64,000 bases of DNA from Argyresthia goedartella (GCA_949825045.1 OX463835.1:20043201-20107200); one strand, 5' to 3'; counted from the stretch's first letter, positions 39,601-43,195 are shown. A program made the numbers and translations. The notes: generated by a model from the letters alone, not told the origin.

Positions 39601-41782
39601 AATGAAATTGTATGAGCATGAGATGAACCATAAACACACGCTATGAACTTCAGAGAGTTACGCCATAAGGCTGCAGGACTAGGTCTCCCGCGGTTACTAT
39701 ACCGTGCTAACCTCTTTTGAAGTTAATTTTGCCAGTGTCAATTGAATTTGAAAGATCACAATTTGGTCAGGTTCTCTATCGAGAACTTGGAAATTAAGGG
39801 CTTGAGAATATTTTTTTGCTCTTTAGCGCTACCCGGGAGCATGTGAAGGACAGTAGAATCCAAGTATTTCTTTCGGACGTGAGCAACTGCTTCCCAGCTC
39901 AGTTATCAAAGGAGCTTGTCAGATGGCATTCGTTGAATTCGCGCCGATCTACCACAAACCACCTTAGTCTGTGATATTTTAAATTTGAATGGTGGTCTAA
40001 ATTGTCTAAACCTACGAGCTCGCGCTAAGCCGCTAACACGTTTTCATCATTTCGTACAGGCGGCAATCCTCTCACGCCCCCTAGCATGCTTTCTGGAAGC
40101 TTTAATTTGTTTTTAATAACGTTTTAGACAACTCCTCGTTATCTCACTTTAGCTTACCATATTACAAAAAAGTTTTATTTGTTTAAATATATGGCTCCGA
40201 ACTTTGGCAACAGGCAGCCAACAGTGCTGCAGCAAAAATGCTGTTGCTATCTGTCACACCAAGCACACATTGATCGTTTTCAATCTTGAAAAAATCCTGC
40301 TCAGAATGTCTACCATTGAGAAGTTCCAAATCCATATTGCACCACTTATCTGTGATTGTAAATGAATAACTCGGTGGACCCAATTGTGCCCCTGCCAGAC
40401 CATATGAGAAAATCTTGAATTTTTAGATGTTAGAACTTTGTGACATGGCAATTTCTGGTTCCTATGATGCAGGGGTGTCCTGGGTTGAGGCCAGCTGTCC
40501 ATACTTGGGTATCATTTTATATTTAAATTTTCTTTTCCTGTGCGAAACTCAGCCATGAATCACCACTTGAAAGGGAAATTTTGTTTTTTAAAACTCAAAC
40601 CATATACAGTTTTACTCTTACTTTAGTTGACCATATTTGATTTATTGTTTATTTTCCTCCAAGAATAAGTTCTGACTTGAAAAAGTGCATTATTTTTGTG
40701 AATGAATTTTTGTGCAGTATTGATTGCACAAGTACTCCAAAATAAGCATTAGAAAGAATTAAATGTAATTGGATGTGCAAACCATACATACTTGGCAAAT
40801 AATTTTGAGTGTTGAAGTAACTGATCTGTTTCCTATCTAATCTCTAACATCAGATGTCTTCCAAAGAAGACATTTGCCAGTTATAGGTTTTGAATTTTAA
40901 TAGCATGGCATGAGGTTCAAAATCCCAATGTCCTCATAATCAGGTCCGGGCCACCAGCGTCAGGTCCGGGCCACTAGCGTAAGAATTTAGTCCAAATTTT
41001 ATTTTATTTGAGTTGAGAGAACAGATAAGTTTCTTGGGAAATTTTTAAAAAGGCAATAATTATGCTAAATGTTCACCAAATTGTGTGTCCCCATGGAGTT
41101 TCACAGAACCATATTGGTTGTATAGATCCCTTTATGTCCAGATACTGAAGTTAGGTTTGGTACAAATTTAAAACACAACCTAAAGACAAAGCGAGCAGAG
41201 TAGAGTAGCATGTAGTTTAGTTTAAAATAGGGTACAATTTTGATAAACACTTAGCAAATATGGGATGAAAATGTACGTTTTTTAATAGATCAGATAGTGA
41301 AGGAGCCGGTTGGAAACCCTTGGACATATTCCTGAAAATTTATTTTCACATGCCCATCTACCCAGTCAATGTTTTAACTGCCCAAAAATACAGCACCAGA
41401 ATGACATTTGATTTGGATTCTATTTGAGTAGCAGTTTGTGTAACAGCTGAACTTTTGGTCAGGGTGTCGATAAGGGGGCGGAAGCCCCCACTCTAAGTTT
41501 TTTTTTCCTTGGCGCCCCCTTATCTACACTCCAACCGAACTTTTGATATAGTTCAGATGAATATTGTACCTAACCAAAATTAAGTCTGTATTATCATAAA
41601 ATAATAGATAGTTTGATACGCGTGGGTAACTATTAGTTATGCTTATTAGGTAACCTACCAGTTTCATACTACCAGTTAACAGAGCATAAAAACCTGATTT
41701 TGATGAGTTATCAAGTTATGGTTAGTAGGTAGGTATTACCTTGAGCGCCCAAAACGACTATTTTCGCTTCTATCACCTTCAT
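3565..41782 (-). CDS. Rab-family small GTPase, complete, 7 coding exons
   Basis: The coding sequence joins 41782-41740, 36923-36796, 34768-34626, 22508-22442, 15996-15919, 12242-12134 and 3671-3565. This gives 675 bp (224 residues plus stop). Every intron is GT-AG and exon phases agree throughout. Visible motifs are the P-loop GAQGVGKT (residues 12-19), switch I PTIGASF (36-42), WDTAGQERF (59-67) with catalytic Gln64, APMYYR after switch II, GNKCDL (117-122), ETSAL (146-150) and a terminal Cys-Cys (223-224) for geranylgeranylation. Rab GTPases cycle between GDP and GTP to direct vesicle traffic on membranes. IGASF and APMYYR resemble the Rab5/Rab22 branch, but I cannot fix the subfamily. Length is typical for a Rab. 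Introns are 4.8, 2.0, 12.1, 6.4, 3.7 and 8.5 kb and are packed with transposable elements. Confidence 0.93.
3817..3964. mobile_element. Palindromic MITE with 7-bp TSD
   Basis: Inverted ends carry TTTCTGAATTGAGAA and the reverse complement. A second inverted block is ACTTAAGTATCG. TAGCACG at 3817-3823 and 3958-3964 is a direct repeat and a likely target duplication. The core is about 134 bp and noncoding. Confidence 0.75.
4000..4775 (+). repeat. Unknown 0.75-kb dispersed repeat, copy 1
   Basis: This matches 7505-8265 in inverted orientation over almost its full length. Shared blocks include GAAATTTCAGAATTTGTTTG, CAAATGCTGGTTTGAGAAAA and TTGTAATTTGTGTGGAATTA. No intact reading frame is shared by both copies. 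The class is unknown. Confidence 0.8.
4914..5149 (+). mobile_element. Non-autonomous Helitron
   Basis: It starts TCACTAATATTATAAATC and ends GGTCAGCTAG before T, the Helitron TC...CTAG(T) pattern, with a short GC-containing stem-like block before the end. The interior (GGATGTTTG, CACGCTAAAACGGCTGAACG, GATACTTTTTATCC) is of a type common in Lepidoptera. No Rep/helicase is present. Confidence 0.85.
5150..6220. other. Unassigned intronic DNA
   Basis: No gene found. A TGTGACGTCA palindrome-like site near 5507 sits in a GC-richer patch (5480-5560). Nothing else is recognisable. Confidence 0.4.
6225..7465 (+). pseudogene. Jockey-like LINE reverse transcriptase fragment
   Basis: Reverse transcriptase motifs appear in order across several frames: [16 protein letters not shown] near 6360, a catalytic block [10 protein letters not shown] near 6555, [10 protein letters not shown] near 6727, the active site LFADDTS near 6858 and a C-terminal [17 protein letters not shown] block near 7215. 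Stops and frameshifts break it throughout, and the 3' end is lost near 7465, close to the unknown repeat at 7505. The related copies at 8798, 10690 and 61640 support a non-LTR origin. The Jockey clade is inference from the C-terminal block. Confidence 0.9.
6830..6869. repeat. Perfect 17-bp palindrome at the RT active site
   Basis: The arm TTTTGTTTGCTGATGAT at 6853-6869 encodes the FADD region. Its exact reverse complement lies at 6830-6846 with a 6-nt spacer. Confidence 0.95.
7505..8265 (-). repeat. Unknown 0.75-kb dispersed repeat, copy 2 (inverted)
   Basis: This is the reverse complement of 4000-4775, diverged by substitutions and small indels. It lies between two LINE fragments. Confidence 0.8.
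8611..8770 (+). repeat. GGGTTCCGTACC-family repeat, truncated
   Basis: It starts AGGGTTCCGTACCAGAAGGG and ends in the TTTATAAATTAAAGGAGG block seen also near 10530 and 43115. Confidence 0.75.
8798..9375 (+). pseudogene. 5'-truncated Jockey-like LINE, C-terminus and 3' tail
   Basis: Only the last 130 residues of the reverse transcriptase protein remain (8798-9190): the [33 protein letters not shown] and [10 protein letters not shown] blocks shared with 11292-11594 and 62235-62510. The short 3' UTR has a 34-nt hairpin directly after the stop, an AAATAAACTC signal-like block near 9340 and a GAATTT repeat tail ending about 9375. The minus-strand copy at 16457-16780 has the same 3' end. Confidence 0.9.
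9192..9225 (+). promoter_or_regulatory. LINE 3' hairpin, copy A
   Basis: The stem is GCTGGAGG with CCTCCAGC and the 18-nt loop starts TTTCT. It begins one base after the stop codon. Total length is 34 nt, as in the hairpins at 11692, 33627 and 62653. Confidence 0.8.
9550..9790 (-). mobile_element. tRNA-type SINE (family 1)
   Basis: Reverse complement of the element at 16078: a head with the GCCAAGGGTCCC block, a body with TTTGTTTGATGAGAACGG, the core ACAGGGAATCCTAGTGTGG and an AT-rich tail. The B box is partly deleted in this copy. Confidence 0.85.
9836..9890 (+). repeat. GGGTTCCGTACC-family fragment (other end)
   Basis: ATGGCACGGAACCC followed by GCGAGTCCAACTCGGCCGG matches the far end of full copies such as 52868-53300. 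Confidence 0.6.
10190..10318 (+). mobile_element. SINE family 2, 3' part
   Basis: ACACAGGGTATCCTAGTGTG core followed by GCAATGTATGTGCCTGTATA. The tRNA-like head is missing. Confidence 0.75.
10335..10575 (+). repeat. GGGTTCCGTACC-family repeat with CTGT microsatellite
   Basis: It starts CTGTACCCGAAGGGTGCC, carries about seven CTGT units at 10384-10413, and has the GACAGTTGACATTTTCACAG and TTGCCGCTATAGCAACA blocks typical of the family. Confidence 0.8.
10690..11832 (+). pseudogene. 5'-truncated Jockey-like LINE
   Basis: The copy opens near 10698 in the YINDLP block and contains the active site LFADDTSL (near 10758), [29 protein letters not shown] and [13 protein letters not shown] frameshift near 11270 moves the frame, after which the C-terminal 100 residues (11292-11594) end [13 protein letters not shown]...WE. 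The 3' UTR (11595-11832) has the 34-nt hairpin, an AAATAAATGA signal-like block and a TTTGA repeat tail. This is the least damaged 3' half among the LINE copies. Confidence 0.92.
11692..11725 (+). promoter_or_regulatory. LINE 3' hairpin, copy B
   Basis: Stem CTGTGGAG with CTCCACAG; the 18-nt loop starts TTTCT. It lies about 98 nt after the stop codon and about 85 nt before the tail. Confidence 0.8.
11885..11975 (+). repeat. GGGTTCCGTACC-family fragment (other end)
   Basis: GGTACGGAACCCTTCGTGTG then GCGACCCGCGCTTGACCG, the far end of the family. Confidence 0.65.
12003..12094. mobile_element. 92-bp palindromic element
   Basis: Arms GGGCTTATTCGCTAACTCA and TGAGTTAGCGAATATGCCC are inverted with one mismatch. 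It lies in Rab intron 6, about 40 bp from the exon 6 donor. Confidence 0.75.
12134..12242 (-). CDS. Rab coding exon 6 (alpha-5 helix and linker)
   Basis: The exon is 109 bp. The acceptor is ttacccccag and the donor gtaatact. It encodes residues 154-189, starting [15 protein letters not shown], which fits the last Rab helix, then a Ser/Asp-rich hypervariable stretch. Reading through the donor reaches a stop without a prenylation motif, so the donor is probably used. A 92-bp palindromic element lies 40 bp past the donor. Confidence 0.88.
13431..14550 (+). pseudogene. Mariner-type DD41D transposase, frameshifted
   Basis: The start at 13431 has AAA before ATG. The first part (13431-13979) has an N-terminal helix-turn-helix-like region ([19 protein letters not shown], then [12 protein letters not shown]) and the first catalytic Asp in [11 protein letters not shown] frameshift near 13955 moves to a frame open to 14398 with LWAGVIGG, the second Asp in [11 protein letters not shown] and the third in SPDLTPLDF. 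Forty-one residues separate the last two, hence DD41D, as in the rosa group of mariners. A small insertion at about 14341 breaks the frame again. The last segment ends [15 protein letters not shown], typical of the superfamily. Inactive as it stands. Confidence 0.9.
14341..14373 (-). mobile_element. Micro-insertion of a retroposon tail in the transposase
   Basis: TCAAAG repeats followed by ATATTTATTTGCAGAC read on the minus strand as an AATAAATATCTTTGACTTTG tail, a LINE-type 3' end. It sits between VWG and the downstream KELVYDV codons, with TCAAAG on both sides. Only about 33 bp. Confidence 0.55.
15270..15918. other. Unassigned intronic DNA
   Basis: Low-copy-looking sequence between the mariner element and Rab exon 5. 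I see no gene or repeat. Confidence 0.4.
15919..15996 (-). CDS. Rab coding exon 5 (ETSA box)
   Basis: The exon is 78 bp, exactly 26 codons, phase 0 at both ends. The acceptor is aaatgcag and the donor gtaaatac. It encodes residues 128-153 with the G5 motif ETSAL. Confidence 0.93.
16078..16285 (+). mobile_element. tRNA-type SINE (family 1)
   Basis: The head carries a pol III A-box-like GGCCGAGACGG (16092-16102) and a B box GGTTCGAGTCC (16136-16146). Then TTTGTTTGACGAGAACGG, core ACAGGGAATCCTAGTTTGG and tail. Copies at 9550 and 22160 are inverted. Confidence 0.9.
16457..16780 (-). pseudogene. 5'-truncated LINE, same family as 8798-9375
   Basis: The AATTCA tail lies at the left end and the sequence is nearly identical to 9055-9375 over about 320 bp, covering the last codons and the 3' UTR. 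It ends abruptly near 16780, the usual 5' truncation of target-primed insertion. Confidence 0.92.
16603..16636 (-). promoter_or_regulatory. LINE 3' hairpin, second copy of A
   Basis: Identical to the hairpin at 9192-9225. Confidence 0.8.
16790..17290. other. Unassigned intronic DNA
   Basis: No gene or repeat recognised between the LINE tail and the gag relic. Confidence 0.4.
17290..18210 (+). pseudogene. Degenerate BEL/Pao gag fragment
   Basis: The segment [12 protein letters not shown] (17726-17770) followed by [20 protein letters not shown] is the conserved gag core of BEL/Pao LTR retrotransposons. Downstream, [14 protein letters not shown]...YWRAENL (about 18030-18090) continues in another frame. 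Stops and frameshifts occur every 100-200 bp. No LTR was found, so this is an old relic. Confidence 0.7.
18210..18688. other. Unassigned intronic DNA
   Basis: An open stretch at 18289-18615 (+) has no recognisable domain and I do not call it a gene. Confidence 0.35.
18689..19040 (+). repeat. Diverged tandem duplication, 178-bp unit
   Basis: ATTCAAAGCCCTGAAAGGGT occurs at 18689 and 18867, and the two units stay alignable to CTGGA..ATAGCTATCAG. Each reads on the + strand as IQSPERV..., LDLDIAIS/R, so the unit may come from a protein-coding element. Confidence 0.7.
19158..19545 (-). repeat. GGGTTCCGTACC-family repeat, nearly full length
   Basis: Runs from CGAGTCTTACTCGCGCACG to CGGGTACGGAACCCTAAA with the GTTATAGCGGCGCCAG and TCACGGTTCATGAGATACAG blocks inside. 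About 390 bp, no coding capacity. Confidence 0.85.
19843..21212. mobile_element. TIR element with GCAGTT ends, carrying nested insert
   Basis: Ends ATATCGCAGTTAGTTGATTA and AACCAACTGCAACATATA are inverted; TIRs extend about 55 bp to CTCTCTAGAC. The body matches 36296-36790. A nested LINE tail occupies 20268-21160. No transposase; non-autonomous. Confidence 0.85.
20268..21160 (-). mobile_element. LINE 3' UTR nested in the TIR element
   Basis: On the minus strand it ends GTGAATAAATTAATGTCTAT with an ATGTCT repeat tail. Relative to the intact copy at 36296 this is an insertion in the GGTATT/TAAC junction. About 890 bp with no clear coding region. Confidence 0.7.
21213..22053 (-). mobile_element. 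maT (DD37D) mariner-type element, 5'-truncated
   Basis: One end, TCAGGTCATAAGTTCTGTCA at about 21229, abuts the TIR element and may be its terminal repeat. The other end is cut at about 22053 by a GGGTTCCGTACC-family repeat, removing the transposase N-terminus. Confidence 0.8.
21349..22047 (-). pseudogene. maT-type transposase, N-terminus missing
   Basis: 232 residues are open without internal breaks. First Asp in IIFSDEKNF (about residue 37), second in [14 protein letters not shown], third in [13 protein letters not shown]; 37 residues lie between the last two, the DD37D spacing of the maT family. VMVWLGVS and the C-terminal [14 protein letters not shown] are typical. The helix-turn-helix DNA-binding region is absent because the element is truncated upstream, so it cannot recognise its own ends. 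The intact catalytic frame suggests a fairly recent copy. Confidence 0.9.
22054..22135 (-). repeat. GGGTTCCGTACC-family fragment
   Basis: GACAGACAGACGGACAGTCG and CTTCGGGTACGGAACCCTAG, the right end of the family. Confidence 0.75.
22160..22405 (-). mobile_element. tRNA-type SINE (family 1)
   Basis: On the minus strand GGCCAAGTCGGCAGTGACC is followed by a B box GGTTCGTGTCC and the core ACTAGGAT on the other strand. The head faces Rab exon 4, about 40 bp away. Confidence 0.88.
22442..22508 (-). CDS. Rab coding exon 4 (NKxD box)
   Basis: The exon is 67 bp. The acceptor is a run of T ending ttcag and the donor is gtgagata. It completes the split codon from exon 3 and encodes residues 106-127, including GNKCDL (G4 guanine-specificity box). 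The phase in (one base) and phase out (0) fit exons 3 and 5 exactly. A SINE lies about 40 bp past the donor. Confidence 0.93.
22590..23440. other. Unassigned intronic DNA, part repeat-like
   Basis: 22670-22830 has GAGCGAAGCGAGCGATTC and a repeated 'reacts with ...GCTC' style composition, probably a dispersed repeat. 22830-23440 shows nothing recognisable. Confidence 0.35.
23442..25470 (-). pseudogene. Non-LTR retrotransposon with RT and restriction-like endonuclease
   Basis: The upstream part (25455-24769) has reverse transcriptase blocks: [32 protein letters not shown] and the active site [10 protein letters not shown] frameshift near 24790 leads into the second part (24803-23757) with [13 protein letters not shown], a Cys/His block ([14 protein letters not shown]) and KRPDGLTL...D, a PD-(D/E)XK-like endonuclease signature. 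An in-frame stop at 23757-23759 separates the conserved tail ([29 protein letters not shown]). RT plus Cys/His plus PD..D order fits the R2/CRE/NeSL-type lineages; the exact family is not resolved. 5'-truncated at about 25470. Confidence 0.85.
25502..25818 (-). repeat. 3' LTR of the errantivirus
   Basis: Minus-strand start TGTTACATGCCCTGCATTCA, end CCGATTCCTTATTT. It matches 32826-33141 except for one extra A in a poly-A run and G/T near 25778. Confidence 0.96.
25819..25832 (-). promoter_or_regulatory. Polypurine tract
   Basis: GCGGGGAGG immediately precedes the 3' LTR on the minus strand, the expected plus-strand primer. Confidence 0.75.
25840..27513 (-). pseudogene. Errantivirus envelope gene, one in-frame stop
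   Basis: Two halves in one frame, 27513-27139 and 27138-25840, are separated by a TAG at about 27139-27141. The first half has a furin-type site RTKR followed by [18 protein letters not shown], the fusion-peptide region of insect retrovirus and baculovirus F-like envelopes. The second half is a long ectodomain with scattered Cys and a hydrophobic membrane-spanning stretch about 65 residues before the end. The frame stays open upstream of 27513 for at least 20 codons, consistent with a spliced message. Broken as it stands; described only. Confidence 0.85.
27668..29434 (-). pseudogene. Errantivirus RNase H and integrase part of pol
   Basis: 588 residues without internal stop. RNase H-like blocks ([38 protein letters not shown]) come first. 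Then the integrase zinc region ([19 protein letters not shown]) and catalytic core: HMDLL, TDNGTEF, and the late Glu in [16 protein letters not shown]. This is the DDE arrangement of Ty3/gypsy integrases. It is out of frame with the upstream RT by a shift near 29345 in a T run. Confidence 0.93.
29325..30380 (-). pseudogene. Errantivirus reverse transcriptase part of pol
   Basis: RT blocks in order: [41 protein letters not shown] and the active site YLDD near 29820. The frame is closed by a TAA at 29565-29567 just after FLGLIG, then continues open to 29325. A separate shift near 30370 disconnects it from the upstream segment at 30361-30735. Confidence 0.92.
30361..30735 (-). pseudogene. Errantivirus pol segment between protease and RT
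   Basis: 124 residues, starting near a MPTTDY block and ending SRYPDVFY. It lies in another frame from both neighbours, so pol is shifted on each side. Confidence 0.75.
30777..31082 (-). pseudogene. Errantivirus aspartic protease
   Basis: The catalytic [10 protein letters not shown] motif is near residue 13, followed by [10 protein letters not shown], the flap-distal ILG/D-type block of retropepsins. The segment ends at a stop at 30777. Confidence 0.85.
31118..32531 (-). pseudogene. Errantivirus gag, stop and frameshift
   Basis: Three pieces: 32531-32250, 32249-31926 and 31981-31118. The first two share a frame split by a TAG at 32250-32252; a shift between 31981 and 31926 leads to the third. 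KCQTLFSTI, then [19 protein letters not shown], is the conserved gag core. The tail is rich in Met, Pro, Asn and Tyr and lacks CCHC zinc knuckles, as in errantiviruses. Confidence 0.88.
32807..32826 (-). promoter_or_regulatory. Primer binding site
   Basis: TGGCGCAGCCGGTAGGATCC on the minus strand begins at the last base of the 5' LTR. It is the TGGCGCAG-type site seen in errantiviruses; which tRNA pairs I cannot confirm. Confidence 0.8.
32826..33141 (-). repeat. 5' LTR of the errantivirus
   Basis: 316 bp, the partner of 25502-25818. Promoter and poly-A signals should lie here; on the minus strand AATAAA-type sequence is present near TAAAATAAAGG. Confidence 0.96.
33150..33596. other. Unassigned AT-rich intronic DNA
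   Basis: No gene. This continues the pre-insertion sequence of the errantivirus target. Confidence 0.4.
33597..33700 (-). mobile_element. LINE 3' UTR fragment with hairpin
   Basis: The minus strand matches 62630-62715 (AGAGATCTAAAAATCAATCT and TACAATGTAGAGAAG). Hairpin at 33627-33660: CTGTGGGAG with CTCCTACAG, one G-U pair, 16-nt loop starting TTTC. Confidence 0.85.
33735..33860 (+). repeat. GCGTGACAGGGGGCTAG-family repeat
   Basis: TGCGTGACAGGGGGTTAGCC, GCCGCAGCTATGG and GTGAAGGTTTCC blocks recur at 51680-51850 and 55365-55490. Class unknown. Confidence 0.75.
33985..34085 (-). pseudogene. Short reverse transcriptase fragment
   Basis: The minus strand reads [15 protein letters not shown] followed by [12 protein letters not shown], the block around the first catalytic Asp of LINE reverse transcriptases. 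Only about 34 codons. Confidence 0.75.
34108..34230 (+). repeat. Dispersed repeat shared with 40565-40690
   Basis: AACTCAAACCATA, TTTAGTTAATCATATTTGA and CTTGTAAAA blocks recur in the same order and orientation at 40565-40690. Confidence 0.65.
34410..34520 (-). repeat. Repeat related to the MITE at 49455
   Basis: GACGTCATAGCGTCCGTCAC and GGAGCCAAGTTAACCA match the inverse of 49455-49575. Confidence 0.65.
34580..34621 (+). mobile_element. SINE core fragment at Rab exon 3 donor
   Basis: CTATCCTAGTGTGGGGCCAG ends 5 bp from the exon 3 boundary. Confidence 0.7.
34626..34768 (-). CDS. Rab coding exon 3 (switch II)
   Basis: The exon is 143 bp. The acceptor is a T-rich tract ending ttttcag and the donor is gtgagct. 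It encodes residues 58-104 starting [10 protein letters not shown], then APMYYR and a SFxxxKxWxKEL helix. It ends two bases into a codon. A SINE fragment starts about 5 bp beyond the donor, and a dispersed repeat begins about 28 bp upstream of the acceptor. Confidence 0.95.
34797..35185 (+). repeat. Dispersed repeat, copy also at 63549-63940
   Basis: About 390 bp nearly identical to 63549-63940, same orientation, including a G/C homopolymer-rich stretch (34908-34960) and GCGATCTGTTACCGACAAGT. It begins 28 bp from the exon 3 acceptor. Confidence 0.9.
35186..35592 (-). repeat. GGGTTCCGTACC-family repeat, full length
   Basis: About 407 bp from AGTGCGAGTCTAACTCGCGC to GGGTACGGAACCCTAACA, with the ATAGCGGCAACAGAAACAC and GACAGACGGACGGACAGG blocks. 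The best full copy together with 52868-53300. Confidence 0.9.
35628..35835 (+). mobile_element. tRNA-type SINE (family 2)
   Basis: Head GGCCTCTGCCTACCGTGCG, B box GGTCCGATCCC (35670), core ACACAGGGTATCCTAGTGTG and GTGCCTGCATATAAATGTTT. Confidence 0.85.
35973..36049. repeat. TGAG microsatellite, about 19 units
   Basis: Uninterrupted except one TGAT near 36020. Confidence 0.97.
36296..36790. mobile_element. TIR element with GCAGTT ends, intact MITE
   Basis: TIRs TGTCGCAGTTGGTTGGTTAA extend about 50 bp each, with more inverted blocks inside. TA flanks both ends. About 495 bp. Its centre carries the AAGGGGGCTTCG-type cassette also found in another MITE family. One end lies 6-8 bp from the Rab exon 2 donor. 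Confidence 0.88.
36796..36923 (-). CDS. Rab coding exon 2 (P-loop end and switch I)
   Basis: The exon is 128 bp. The acceptor is ttgcag and the donor gtcagtat. It encodes residues 15-57: the VGKTS end of the P-loop, then SPTIGASF (switch I with the Mg-binding Thr37), ending ...VKLQ. The inverted repeat of a MITE begins about 8 bp inside the downstream intron. Confidence 0.94.
37018..37074. repeat. 26-bp hairpin
   Basis: Arms GATGCGGTGGTGCAAGCGAG... and inverse with one mismatch and a 5-nt loop ACATC. It is next to a GC-rich tract with GCGCA repeats (37100-37130). Confidence 0.9.
37100..37385 (+). pseudogene. RTE-type LINE C-terminus with 96-bp tandem duplication
   Basis: [19 protein letters not shown] then [12 protein letters not shown] resembles the WAGHVAR...WRPR tail of RTE-like LINE proteins. 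The 96-bp unit at 37181-37276 is repeated at 37277-37372 with one base change. A TGACTTTGACTTTGAA tail follows. Confidence 0.75.
37555..38180 (+). mobile_element. GATCACC-TIR MITE, interrupted
   Basis: AAACGATTACCAAAAACGC at the left and ATATTTTGGTGATCATT at the right are inverted ends. The same element without the insert is at 46743, 60853 (inverted) and 63095. A 269-bp insert splits it at 37785-38053. Confidence 0.85.
37785..38053. mobile_element. GC-rich hairpin-ended insertion, 10-bp TSD
   Basis: TCGCTCACCC occurs at both borders (37775-37784, 38054-38063), while the uninterrupted MITE has it once. The insert is GC-rich with no long conserved frame. Near its end TCGCACGAGCGG and CCGCTCGTGCGA (38011-38048) form a perfect 12-bp stem with a 14-nt loop; CTGGCCGTGACTACGGCCAG forms another. 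Confidence 0.8.
38205..38280 (+). repeat. Fragment shared with 51690-51750
   Basis: GGCACAGATGTGACCACGTT and GAGCCAGTTATTCAAT-like blocks recur near 51700. Confidence 0.5.
38565..38640 (+). mobile_element. SINE fragment (family 2)
   Basis: ACAGGGTATGCTAGCGAGGG core and GCAATGTATCTGCCTGTATG. Confidence 0.75.
39093..39340 (-). pseudogene. RTE-type LINE C-terminal fragment
   Basis: The minus strand reads [17 protein letters not shown], then [18 protein letters not shown], the basic tail of RTE-clade proteins. A TATA-rich palindrome follows at 39093-39119. Confidence 0.8.
39362..39450 (+). repeat. Dispersed repeat shared with 40872-40985
   Basis: AGTTATAGGTTTTGA, ATGGCAT and CCTCATAA blocks in the same order. 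In the second copy CAGGTCCGGGCCACCAGCGT is tandemly doubled. Confidence 0.6.
39708..39905 (+). repeat. Dispersed repeat shared with 58965-59175
   Basis: CCAACCTCTTTTGA, AATTTTGCCAGTGTCAA and ATCCAAGTATTTC in order at both sites. Class unknown. Confidence 0.7.
40183..40410 (-). other. Unexplained open reading stretch
   Basis: About 75 codons are open on the Rab strand, with a protein-like composition ([17 protein letters not shown], then [20 protein letters not shown]). An AG precedes it near 40425 and no clear donor follows. It may be a captured or decayed gene fragment; I recognise no domain. Confidence 0.3.
40430..40500 (+). mobile_element. SINE core fragment
   Basis: GATGCAGGGGTGTCCTGGGT is a decayed form of the ACAGGGTATCCTAGTG core. 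Confidence 0.5.
40690..41463. other. Unassigned DNA in Rab intron 1
   Basis: Apart from the repeat at 40872-40985 I see no gene or element. Confidence 0.4.
41464..41529. repeat. 66-bp inverted repeat
   Basis: GTGTCGATAAGGGGGCG and CGCCCCCTTATCTACAC are inverted with one mismatch. Confidence 0.8.
41740..41782 (-). CDS. Rab coding exon 1 (start codon)
   Basis: The ATG lies at 41782-41780 with A at -3. The exon encodes 14 residues ending in the first half of the P-loop (VVLGAQ) plus one base of a split Gly codon. The donor is gtaatacc. The split base joins exon 2 to complete GAQGVGKT, which identifies the exon despite its small size. Transcript leader and promoter are not resolved. Confidence 0.92.
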
Positions 41783-42824
41783 GTTTCACTAGCACAGTTA
41801 GCATACACTTTTACCATCGTATAGAACTTTAATGTTAAGATTTTACATCATTTGCAATGTTTTAGAACTATTTTTTATCACACAAAAAGTAAACAAAATT
41901 TTTCGTCAATTTTGACGTTTCGATACGTTCGTTCATTCTAACTTTTTTTGTAATTTGTTTGCGGCCGATCATTTCTGATTTTCTTTATAATGAGTTTCAC
42001 GGCCCTGGTTAAAATTCCTTTTGGGCAAATCAACCGAATGAATGAAAGAAATGGAAGAACGGTTTAAAAAAAACGTCAAACCCACAGAGTACCTTGTTAT
42101 ATATTGAAAGTCAAACCCCGTCCCCAACTGCCACACGTTTCTGAGGCTGTAAACAAGGCCTCCCTAGGCGTTTCCACACGTGGTTTAAAACTGTATTGCC
42201 GCTTGTTTGCAACCAAAATTCTTTTTTTTCGCGTATGGAGGCCGGCGTTTTCCACAGTGTTTATGTCGCGCAACGAATTAAGCGCGCTCTGAGCGACGTT
42301 CGCGGGAATTACTGCGAATATGTACAGGTATTGAAAAGTGACTGCTGAGCATTGAATGCCACCGCTCATAACGTGTGGCACAGGTTTCATACTCAGCCTG
42401 CCCTTGAATTCGAACTAATTATCAGAATTATAAATACTACTCACCGCTAGATGGCGTTAGCTCTCAAACTTGCACTCCGCTGTATAAGAGATGGCGCTAA
42501 TTTACAGTTTTTAATCCAAGGAGGTTATAGATGTACTTCAGTCGGCTTATTCAGGCTGGTAAACAGTAAGTAGCAAAGAGTATCGTTCCTCAGAGGGTAA
42601 ACACACAAAGTAGAGTGTATTGTTGAGTGCTTCTGCCAACATCTTGAGTGCTTCTGCCAACATCAGTGATGGACCCGAAAAAATACTTCAACTACCTACC
42701 TACAATGTCTAAGCAATAGGTAAGCGAAATACAGATTACATCATTCATTGATTCAGGCACGGCACTGATGGTTGTCGCGTGCTTTGACGCTAAAATGAAG
42801 CTGATTATTAGCGATCCTTTTATG
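41783..42824 (-). promoter_or_regulatory. Region upstream of the Rab start codon
   Basis: This should hold the leader and promoter. I see no TATA box at a defined distance. A GC-richer patch at 42100-42330 is the best candidate for a promoter, by composition only. Confidence 0.3.
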
Positions 42825-42912
42825 TTGGAGAAATTGACTGGCATTGTTTGCTTATGATTCACTGGTCTTCAAAATTGAACGAAAAATAGAAGATTTTGAT
42901 GATGTTAAAGAC
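42825..42912 (+). pseudogene. Short LINE fragment, same family as 61640
   Basis: TTGGAGAAATTGACTGGCAT through GAAGATTTTGATGATGTTAA matches 61650-61740, with a small deletion within the FADD codons. Confidence 0.85.
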
Positions 42913-43011
42913 TGGCCAAACCCAGGCCCGCGGGTCACGAAGTGGCCCTCCCACCATGGCATTCTAATTTGCCCGCCAGCACTTCGGTCGGCCGATAGCA
43001 CATTTTGCCTT

Positions 43012-43150
43012 TTTAGGGTTCCGTACCCGAAGGGTGCCAAACGTGACCCTATAGTAAGCCTCCGCTGTCCGTCTGGCTGTATTTCTGTTGCTGCTACGGC
43101 AACAAGTAATGAATTACACGAGGTTTTATGAATTAAAGGGGTACCGTATA
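43012..43150 (+). repeat. GGGTTCCGTACC-family repeat, truncated
   Basis: AGGGTTCCGTACCCGAAGGG start and TTGCTGCTACGGCAACAAGT block. Confidence 0.8.
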
Positions 43151-43195
43151 CAAGAGACGTTTTATAATGCCTGATTGAAAACTTCGCGGTAGCTC

